Part shown: in pieces, positions 1-3,924 of the stretch
Layout of the letters: the number at the start of each line of letters is the position of its first letter
Numbering within the stretch: the stretch's first letter is position 1
Assembly: GCA_026396775.1 (NCBI GenBank)
Contig: JAPLWD010000083.1
Location: 1-5,389 of the forward strand
Reading direction: 5' to 3'
DNA from: Candidatus Gribaldobacteria bacterium
GTDB taxonomy: Bacteria > Patescibacteriota > Minisyncoccia > Minisyncoccales > CG1-02-41-26
Length of the DNA stretch: 5,389 bases
Position numbers and translations under genes: made by a program
Notes under the pieces: model-generated
The model's database searches: none
Told to the model about the DNA's origin: nothing
The model's input: the letters and a program-made list of their open reading frames with translations, nothing else

Positions 1-1
1 G

Positions 2-922
2 GACACAGGAGGGTCAATTAGACAGCCTGCGAGCTTTTGTGGTATAGTGGGTTTAAAGCCAACTTATGGAGCGGTTTCTAGGTATGGCTTAGTGGCTTTT
101 GCTTCATCTTTAGACCAAATTGGCCCGTTAGCTCACACCGTGGAGGATGCTGAAATTGTTTTTGAAGCTATTAGTGGACAGGATCAAAAAGATTCAACGA
201 GTGTAGATAAGCAAATTAGCCACCGTTCAATTGAATCAATGAAAGGTTTAAAAATTGGTATCCCAAAAGAATATTTTGCCCAAGGAATTGAAAAAGGAAC
301 TCGTGAGGCGGTGGAAGCAACGATTAAAAAATTAGAGAAAGAGGGAGCTGAAATAATTGAAATTTCTTTACCTCATACCCAGTACGCTTTGCCTTGTTAT
401 TATATTATTGCCACCTCAGAAGCCAGCGCCAATTTAGCTCGTTTTGATGGAATTAGATATGGCAAGAGTGAGAGAGACAAAGGAACAAAAAATTTACTAG
501 ATCTTTATTTAAAATCCCGAGGCTTGGGGTTTGGATCAGAAGTGAAAAGGCGGATTATGTTGGGCACTTTTGTTTTGTCGTCGGGTTATTATGATGCCTA
601 TTATTTAAAAGCTCAAAAAGTTAGAACGCTGATTAAGCAAGATTTTGAAAAAGCTTTTTTAAATGTTGATTTTATTGTTACGCCGGTTTCGCCATTTACA
701 GCTTTCAAATTTGGTGAGAAAATAGAAGATCCACTCAAGATGTATCTCTCGGATATTTATACGATTTCAATTAATTTAGCCGGATTACCAGCTATGTCGC
801 AACCCTGTGGCCTAGATAATGACCTACCCGTTGGTTTGCAGATTATTGGCAAACCCTTTGATGAATCTGGTATGTTCATCCTAGGCAAGGCGATTGAAAG
901 ATTGATCGAGGTCGCACAATAA
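2..922 (+). CDS. gatA: Asp-tRNA(Asn)/Glu-tRNA(Gln) amidotransferase subunit A, 5'-truncated by the window edge
   Basis: GatA is the amidase subunit of the GatCAB complex. It releases ammonia from glutamine, which the complex uses to convert misacylated Glu-tRNA(Gln) and/or Asp-tRNA(Asn) to the amide form in the cytoplasm. The reading frame is open from base 2, and the first visible residues, [10 protein letters not shown], are the end of the amidase-signature motif. By family knowledge the Ser of GGS (codon 14-16) is the nucleophile of the Ser-cisSer-Lys triad. The Lys and cis-Ser lie upstream, outside the window. The conserved [10 protein letters not shown] segment with [14 protein letters not shown] follows, and near the C-terminus [13 protein letters not shown] and LPVGLQIIG are typical of GatA. 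About 306 residues are present, so roughly 170 are missing from a usual length near 480. Any start called at GTG 47 would be an artefact of the edge. The next gene begins 4 bases after the stop, suggesting an operon. Identification is firm. Confidence 0.96.
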   Translation, partial: DTGGSIRQPASFCGIVGLKPTYGAVSRYGLVAFASSLDQIGPLAHTVEDAEIVFEAISGQDQKDSTSVDKQISHRSIESMKGLKIGIPKEYFAQGIEKGTREAVEATIKKLEKEGAEIIEISLPHTQYALPCYYIIATSEASANLARFDGIRYGKSERDKGTKNLLDLYLKSRGLGFGSEVKRRIMLGTFVLSSGYYDAYYLKAQKVRTLIKQDFEKAFLNVDFIVTPVSPFTAFKFGEKIEDPLKMYLSDIYTISINLAGLPAMSQPCGLDNDLPVGLQIIGKPFDESGMFILGKAIERLIEVAQ

Positions 923-926
923 TTCT

Positions 927-1313
927 ATGATAGAAAAAATAAGCAACTCAAAGGTAAAAAATAAAATTATTGAATACTTAGTGGCGTTTATTCTAGGCGC
1001 TTGGTTGGCACTTGGCTTTGAGGGAAACGTCTATCAAGCTAGTGGCTCTTCTTTTGGCTGGGTGGATGCAATTTATCTCTTCTTGCTCAGTCCGATTTAT
1101 CTCCTAGCGAAATCAGGCATTGAGCGTTTTCTACTAGTAGGTGTTATCGGGGGGTTAGTTGGTATTGTTTTCTATGCTTTTATCTTGCCTTTTACTAAAG
1201 TAGAGAAAATAAATTCAAAATTTTTAAAATATAGCTTTATTGTTTTCTTTATTATTCTAGGAGTAGCTCTATTTTTTTTAATATCAAATTATCTAAAAAT
1301 TATAGCTAAATAA
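927..1313 (+). CDS. Small four-helix membrane protein of unknown function
   Basis: I do not recognise this 128-residue protein. It starts with a short basic, polar segment (residues 1-15) and then shows four hydrophobic stretches at about 16-31, 46-61, 68-89 and 102-121, ending with a short basic tail (NYLKIIAK). It is therefore most likely an integral membrane protein with both ends in the cytoplasm. No catalytic motif, signal peptidase site or cysteine pattern is visible. The ATG lies 4 bases after the gatA stop, and only a distant GAGG (about 908-911) could act as a ribosome binding site, so translational coupling to gatA is plausible. The next gene follows after 25 bases. The position after gatA suggests co-transcription but not a shared function. 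I am fairly confident it is a real gene because the frame is intact, the hydrophobic pattern is regular and intergenic spacing is tight. Confidence 0.75.
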   Translation: MIEKISNSKVKNKIIEYLVAFILGAWLALGFEGNVYQASGSSFGWVDAIYLFLLSPIYLLAKSGIERFLLVGVIGGLVGIVFYAFILPFTKVEKINSKFLKYSFIVFFIILGVALFFLISNYLKIIAK

Positions 1314-1338
1314 AAAAATTCTGTAGCTTTAATTAATT

Positions 1339-1893
1339 ATGTTAGTTATTGTTCCTACTTTTGCAACTTCAACTGATTTGGCTCCGCTGTGGGGCGGATT
1401 TGGACAGTTTATTGGCGTTTTAACTTCGCCAGAAATGCAAAGTGATTTATTTCCACTGAAGGTATTGTTTGGTTTTTGCGGGATTGGGTTTATTATAATT
1501 ATTGTTTATATGCTTTCACATACCGAGTGGCTAGAGTGGTCAAGGTACGGGGATGCTAAAGATTTCTTAACGGCTGGACAAAAAATCTTGGGTATTACTA
1601 ATCAAAAAAATATTCAGGCTTGGAGTAAGATTAAAAAAGGTTTGAACAAAGATTACGAGGCTCAGTGGAAAGTTTCAACCATTGAAGCCGTTACTTTTTT
1701 AGAGAAGTTTTTAGAAAATGCTGGTTACGCTGGAGCTAGTTTAAAGGAAAGAATTGATGGAATTTCATCCGAAGATGTTTCTAACTTAGAGAAGCTAAAA
1801 CAAGCTAGCGATGTTTATAGTGCCATTATCGCTGATCCTAAATATCATTTAGAGAAGCATAAGGCTGAAGAGGTAATTTTAGATGTAGGTTGA
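1339..1893 (+). CDS. Membrane-anchored protein of unknown function with a helical cytoplasmic domain
   Basis: This is a 184-residue protein. Residues 1-38 include a mildly hydrophobic N-terminus, residues 40-59 form one clear membrane helix rich in Ile, Phe and Gly, and residues 62-184 form a soluble, charged, mostly helical domain. The soluble part carries the pattern AW..I..GL....EAQWKVSTIEAVTFLEKFLENAGYAG, with KERIDGI after it. From memory this resembles a widespread uncharacterised Patescibacteria family with W..I...L.S....W..AIIEAD..LD..L...GY.G. That match is recollection, not a search. The ATG is the only good start because an in-frame TAA lies at 1330-1332; no Shine-Dalgarno is visible. 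It sits 25 bases after the previous gene and 53 bases before the initiator tRNA. Its TGA stop overlaps the -35 element of the tRNA promoter. Function is unknown. Confidence 0.78.
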   Translation: MLVIVPTFATSTDLAPLWGGFGQFIGVLTSPEMQSDLFPLKVLFGFCGIGFIIIIVYMLSHTEWLEWSRYGDAKDFLTAGQKILGITNQKNIQAWSKIKKGLNKDYEAQWKVSTIEAVTFLEKFLENAGYAGASLKERIDGISSEDVSNLEKLKQASDVYSAIIADPKYHLEKHKAEEVILDVG

Positions 1894-1918
1894 TTTTTGT
1901 TAGGTTTTAGGTTATGCT
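1890..1918 (+). promoter_or_regulatory. Sigma-70-like promoter for the initiator tRNA
   Basis: A -35 hexamer TTGATT (1890-1895) and a -10 hexamer TATGCT (1913-1918) are separated by exactly 17 bases, each matching four of six consensus positions. Transcription would begin near 1925, about 22 bases upstream of tRNA base 1, giving a short leader for RNase P to remove. The -35 box overlaps the TGA stop of the preceding gene. The -10 box also lies in a small 5-bp palindrome (1913-1926) followed by U-rich sequence, which could be a weak terminator for the upstream operon instead of, or as well as, a promoter element. Confidence 0.5.
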
Positions 1919-1946
1919 TTAGCATATTGTTTTGTGTTTTTTGCAT

Positions 1947-2280
1947 AGCGGGGTGGACCAGTAGTAGGTTATCGGGCTCATAAGGAAAACTTGTGACCCT
2001 GGATAGTAATATCCTGTGGAAAAACTTTCTAAATTGCTGGAAAACCGTGAGAGCCCTTTTCGCGACAGCGGAACCCGTGAGGGTAAACGTGAACGCTTGA
2101 AAAGAAAAAGGGATTCGGCAATCAGCAGCCAAGGTCGCTTTTAGCGACAAGGTTCAGAGACTATAATGGAAGACGCCTAACCGTTGATTATCAACGAAGG
2201 CGGGTGGTATAGTCCATTCCATTTAGAAATAAATGGTACGTAAGAACCCGGAGACCCCCGTGCAATTCGGGGCCCCGCAA
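1947..2280 (+). tRNA. Initiator tRNA-fMet(CAU), split by a group I intron after anticodon base 36
   Basis: The 5' exon is 1947-1981 and the 3' exon is 2245-2280, giving a 71-nt mature tRNA without encoded CCA (CTA follows). It folds with acceptor bases 2-7 GCGGGG against CCCCGC, D stem GACC/GGTT, anticodon stem TCGGG/CCCGG, anticodon loop CTCATAA and T stem CCCCG/CGGGG. Initiator identity rests on known hallmarks visible here: no pair at 1-72 (A against A), A11:U24, and three consecutive G:C pairs (29-31 with 39-41) beside the CAU loop. The whole anticodon lies in the 5' exon, and the intron enters between U36 and A37. Oddities are a D loop AGTAGTA, with A where G18 is usual, and a T loop TGCAATT, with G at 55. 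Since every translation start presumably depends on it, splicing would be essential unless a second copy exists. Confidence 0.93.
1982..2244 (+). ncRNA. Group I self-splicing intron in tRNA-fMet, ORF-less, 263 nt
   Basis: The four conserved core elements are recognisable. P is the 2032-2043 region (TTGCTGGAAA), Q is at 2120-2130 (AATCAGCAGCC), R is at 2152-2165 (GTTCAGAGACTATA) and S is at 2206-2215 (GGTATAGTCC). My hand fold: P1 pairs exon 1974-1981 with the guide 1993-2000, giving a U1981.G1993 wobble at the splice site and one C.C mismatch, extended by 1982-1984 with 1990-1992. P2 is 2001-2005/2010-2014 with a GUAA loop. P3 is 2025-2029/2168-2172 and P4 is 2035-2039/2123-2127. P5 is 2045-2047/2116-2118, extended by 2054-2060/2106-2112 and a GUGA-capped hairpin 2073-2084. 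P6 is 2128-2130/2151-2153 plus 2134-2138/2144-2148. P7 is 2159-2164/2209-2214. P8 is 2174-2177/2199-2202 plus 2182-2187/2191-2196. P9 is 2219-2224/2231-2236. The intron ends in G2244, the expected terminal G. No open reading frame of note lies inside, so it has no endonuclease of its own. The subgroup was not determined. Confidence 0.95.
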
Positions 2281-2321
2281 CTAAATAGAAAGTGGTTAGT
2301 GGTTAGAGTAGATTAGGAATC

Positions 2322-2392
2322 GGCTATGTAGCTCAACGGGAGAGCAAAGCCCTCATAAAGCTAAGACGGAAGTTCGACTCTTCCCATAGCCA
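2322..2392 (+). tRNA. tRNA-Met(CAU), probable elongator, with a weak anticodon stem
   Basis: A 71-nt cloverleaf: acceptor GGCTATG/CATAGCC (7 pairs), D stem GCTC/GAGC with loop AACGGGA, T stem GGAAG/CTTCC with the normal loop TTCGACT, and discriminator A2392. CCA is not encoded. The anticodon loop CTCATAA (2352-2358) gives CAU. The GGCTA...TAGCC acceptor resembles bacterial elongator tRNA-Met, and the initiator hallmarks are absent. A tRNA-Ile whose C34 becomes lysidine also reads as CAU in DNA and is not excluded. The anticodon stem is odd: only 28-30 pair with 40-42, while 27-43 is A.A and 31-39 is C.A. It starts 41 bases after the initiator tRNA, with no promoter or terminator evident between, so the two are probably co-transcribed. 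Confidence 0.88.
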
Positions 2393-2422
2393 TAAAGGTT
2401 CTTTAAACAAATTCATTATTTT

Positions 2423-2470
2423 GTGGTAGCTGATTGGATGTTTTAAAATAAATATCCAGCCAGTTGCCAC
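2423..2470 (+). promoter_or_regulatory. Long imperfect hairpin in the leader of the small gene
   Basis: Bases 2423-2442 pair with 2451-2470 over about 20 positions with one A.C mismatch and a few G.U pairs, around an AT-rich loop. No T run follows, so it is not an intrinsic terminator. It ends only 5 bases before a strong Shine-Dalgarno, so it could separate the tRNAs from the mRNA as an RNase III-type processing site, protect a 5' end, or tune translation. No known riboswitch class is recognised. Confidence 0.55.
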
Positions 2471-2475
2471 GAATG

Positions 2476-2482
2476 AAGGAGG
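2476..2482 (+). promoter_or_regulatory. Strong Shine-Dalgarno deciding the start of the small gene
   Basis: AAGGAGG stands 6 bases before ATG 2489. It is the best ribosome binding site in the window and the main reason to accept the short frame downstream as a translated gene. The endonuclease and ABC-F genes lack anything comparable. Confidence 0.75.
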
Positions 2483-2488
2483 ATTTTT

Positions 2489-2705
2489 ATGATAGATAAA
2501 GAGAATATGGAGAATGGTTTATTGTATATAAAAAAGTGGCTTAATGAATCTAGAGATCCAGATTCTCCAGTTGTTGTAGGGGGGGGGCGAATCTTGGTCT
2601 CCGAGACAAATTAAAGAGGAGGCAGAAAAAAGATGTCAAAACAGCTATTGGCCAAATGACATTATTACCTCTATCGTTGAATCGGTAGCGAAAGGTAAAA
2701 TGTAG
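2489..2705 (+). CDS. Small protein gene, frame broken at a nine-G tract
   Basis: From ATG 2489 the frame as written ends at TAA 2612-2614 after 41 residues. If the G tract at 2579-2587 had eight G instead of nine, the frame would continue to TAG 2703-2705, giving 71 residues. The first half (MIDKENMENG..., with a helix LLYIKKWLNE) joins at GGG to SWSPRQIKEEAEKRC and then a tail with YWPNDIITSIVESVAKG. The tail looks like coding sequence: it has acidic and basic helix patterns, a Trp-Ser-Pro turn, and an end just before a terminator. I do not recognise the family. The original product is inferred to be a small soluble cytoplasmic protein. The break may be an assembly or homopolymer error, phase variation, ribosomal or transcriptional slippage, or a true pseudogene. 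The ideal Shine-Dalgarno upstream and the terminator 19 bases after the distal stop frame it as one gene. Confidence 0.65.
2579..2587 (+). repeat. G9 homopolymer tract inside the small gene
   Basis: Nine consecutive G bases, the longest G run in an otherwise AT-rich window, encode the Gly-Gly-Gly junction of the small protein. Gain of two or loss of one base joins the two halves of the reading frame. Such tracts are known substrates for slipped-strand mispairing and are also a common place for sequencing errors. Confidence 0.9.
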
Positions 2706-2724
2706 TTTTTTTGTGGCAGTTAGG

Positions 2725-2758
2725 GTTGTACTCTACCATAGAGTACAACTATTTTTTT
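2725..2758 (+). terminator. Intrinsic terminator after the small gene
   Basis: A perfect 10-bp stem (2725-2734 with 2740-2749) closes a 5-base loop ACCAT and is followed, after TA, by seven T (2752-2758). A G.U pair can extend the base. It ends the transcript carrying the small gene and probably the two upstream tRNAs, and it isolates the endonuclease gene, which therefore needs its own promoter. Confidence 0.9.
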
Positions 2759-2763
2759 ACAGC

Positions 2764-2792
2764 TTGAATTTCATTATTTTTTCTGCTAATTT
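2764..2792 (+). promoter_or_regulatory. Possible promoter giving a leaderless endonuclease mRNA
   Basis: TTGAAT (2764-2769) and TAATTT (2787-2792) are 17 bases apart, and TGC precedes the second box as in an extended -10. The -10 match is weak (three of six, though including its first two bases and last base). Transcription would start close to A2800, the A of the endonuclease ATG, which fits the lack of any Shine-Dalgarno there. Confidence 0.3.
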
Positions 2793-2799
2793 ATAAGTA

Positions 2800-3768
2800 A
2801 TGCAAAAGATTGCTGATTCTCAAAGGATAAGGGATATTGAGCAAAAATGGCAGGGTAATGTTAAACAACTATTTTACGATTGGCATTGGAAAGAAAATTT
2901 AAGACATAAAGAAATAGCAGAAAAAATAGGAATTCCTAGACCTACAGTTACGAAATGGTTTAAAAATTTAGGAATTTATTCTCAAGCAAGAGAACGCTTT
3001 ACAAATTTAAACTTATTGAATGTTGGTTTAAGGAGGGGACCGAAGGCTAAGCCAAAAATTAAGAAAGAGGGGGTGTTGTTTGCTAATATCGATTTTTTCA
3101 AAAAATGGACAAGGGAAATGGCTTACATATTAGGGTACTTCGCCGCGGATGGTTCGATGTATAGGAATTCGCGAGGAGCCTATTTTATTGATTTTGTTTC
3201 AACCGACAAAGAGCTAATAGTAAATGCAAAGAGGATGTTTGGCTCAAGGCATACCATTTCGGAATCTTTCTTAACTTGTTGCCCTAATCATAAAAAACGA
3301 TATCGACTACAGATTGGCAGTAAGGAAATGTTTAACGATCTTTTGAAACTTGGATTGACTCCAAGAAAAAGTAAGATTATAAAATTGCCAGCTATTCCTA
3401 AGCAATATTTTGCTGATTTTGTTAGGGGAAACTTTGATGGAGATGGTTGTGTTAAATTTGGTTTGCATATAAAAAAGGGAAGAAGGAAGTCCAACCCAGT
3501 TTTTGTAACACAGTTTAGCTCTGGCAGTAAAGATTTTCTTGTTAGTTTGTTGCAAAAATTACAAGAGTATGCGTTAATACGAGGAGGTTCCGTTTATGTA
3601 AAACAAGACAAGAAAGGGGAAAGCTATGTTTTGCTGATGAGTATAAAAGATAGCTTTAGGTTTTCTGAATTTATATATAGAGATGCAGAGGAAAATGTAT
3701 TTTTAAGACGAAAATACAATATTTTTCAGGGAGCAAAAGAGTATTATAAGAAAAATTTGGGGGCGTAG
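2800..3768 (+). CDS. LAGLIDADG homing endonuclease with N-terminal helix-turn-helix
   Basis: A 322-residue protein. Residues 33-59 (from NLRHKEIAEKIGI to WFKNLGI) form a helix-turn-helix of the kind that reads DNA. Two LAGLIDADG motifs follow: YILGYFAADGSM (109-120, acidic residue D117) and FADFVRGNFDGDGCV (204-218, acidic residue D215). By family knowledge each motif helix supplies one metal-binding acid and packs against the other, so two copies in one chain make a monomer that cuts a long asymmetric site. Both acids are kept, so the enzyme looks active. The end (YRDAEENVFLRRKYNIF) is also typical. It is free-standing, not inside an intron or intein. There is no Shine-Dalgarno; the terminator upstream implies its own promoter. 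Its last ten bases overlap tRNA-Asp, whose bases 8-10 form the TAG stop. The target is unknown; a tRNA gene or the intron-free tRNA-fMet allele are candidates. Confidence 0.9.
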   Translation: MQKIADSQRIRDIEQKWQGNVKQLFYDWHWKENLRHKEIAEKIGIPRPTVTKWFKNLGIYSQARERFTNLNLLNVGLRRGPKAKPKIKKEGVLFANIDFFKKWTREMAYILGYFAADGSMYRNSRGAYFIDFVSTDKELIVNAKRMFGSRHTISESFLTCCPNHKKRYRLQIGSKEMFNDLLKLGLTPRKSKIIKLPAIPKQYFADFVRGNFDGDGCVKFGLHIKKGRRKSNPVFVTQFSSGSKDFLVSLLQKLQEYALIRGGSVYVKQDKKGESYVLLMSIKDSFRFSEFIYRDAEENVFLRRKYNIFQGAKEYYKKNLGA

Positions 3769-3832
3769 ATCAATTGGTTAGATCACATCACTGTCACTGA
3801 TGAGGTTGCCGGTTCGAGCCCGGTCGTCCCCG
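3759..3832 (+). tRNA. tRNA-Asp(GUC)
   Basis: A regular 74-nt cloverleaf: acceptor GGGGGCG/CGTCCCC with one G.U pair, D stem GATC/GATC with loop AATTGGTTA including G18G19, anticodon stem CATCA/TGATG, loop CTGTCAC with anticodon GUC, variable loop AGGTT, T stem GCCGG/CCGGT with loop TTCGAGC, and discriminator G3832. CCA is not encoded (CAT follows). The D loop and T loop are canonical, unlike those of the initiator tRNA in this window. The gene has no promoter of its own that I can see and is probably read through from the endonuclease gene; RNase P cleavage before G3759 would cut the last Leu codon of that message. Confidence 0.96.
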
Positions 3833-3842
3833 CATCAAATAT

Positions 3843-3862
3843 CCGCCAGGTGGCGGTTTTTT
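3843..3862 (+). terminator. Intrinsic terminator after tRNA-Asp
   Basis: CCGCC (3843-3847) pairs with GGCGG (3852-3856) around a four-base loop AGGT and is followed directly by six T. It starts 10 bases past the tRNA and closes the endonuclease-tRNA-Asp unit, separating it from the ABC-F gene. Confidence 0.9.
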
Positions 3863-3924
3863 GGTTAAGGTGGGTGGATATTTAGGGGAAAATAAGGTAA
3901 GATATTGAGATAACTAAGTTTAAT

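Noticed and set aside
1913..1943. Small palindrome TATGC-TTTA-GCATA followed by U-rich sequence as a terminator for the gatA operon
   Set aside because: The stem is only 5 pairs and AT-rich, and the T tract is interrupted; the same bases make a better -10 element. Kept only as an alternative reading.
1845..2150. A 101-codon open frame on the - strand across the intron
   Set aside because: It covers the tRNA 5' exon, the intron core and the end of the upstream gene, all explained on the + strand; its composition does not look like a protein and no ribosome binding site was seen.
2291..2307. Tandem GTGGTTA-GTGGTTA between the two Met tRNAs, possibly a D-arm fragment of a third tRNA
   Set aside because: No acceptor or T arm can be built around it; it is probably spacer with a chance repeat.
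2421..2728. GTGGTAGCTG (2423-) and GTGGCAGTTA (2713-) flank the small gene as possible element ends
   Set aside because: Identity is short and partial, and no target duplication or transposase is present.
3288..3555. Two overlapping open frames on the - strand inside the endonuclease gene
   Set aside because: They are antisense shadows of a clear LAGLIDADG protein and show no domain.
2581..3777. The sequence after the G tract (GGGGGCGAATCTTGG) resembles the 5' end of tRNA-Asp (GGGGGCGTAGATCAATTGG), as if a tRNA fragment or endonuclease target copy lay upstream
   Set aside because: The match needs several gaps, and the upstream copy is better explained as codons of the small gene.
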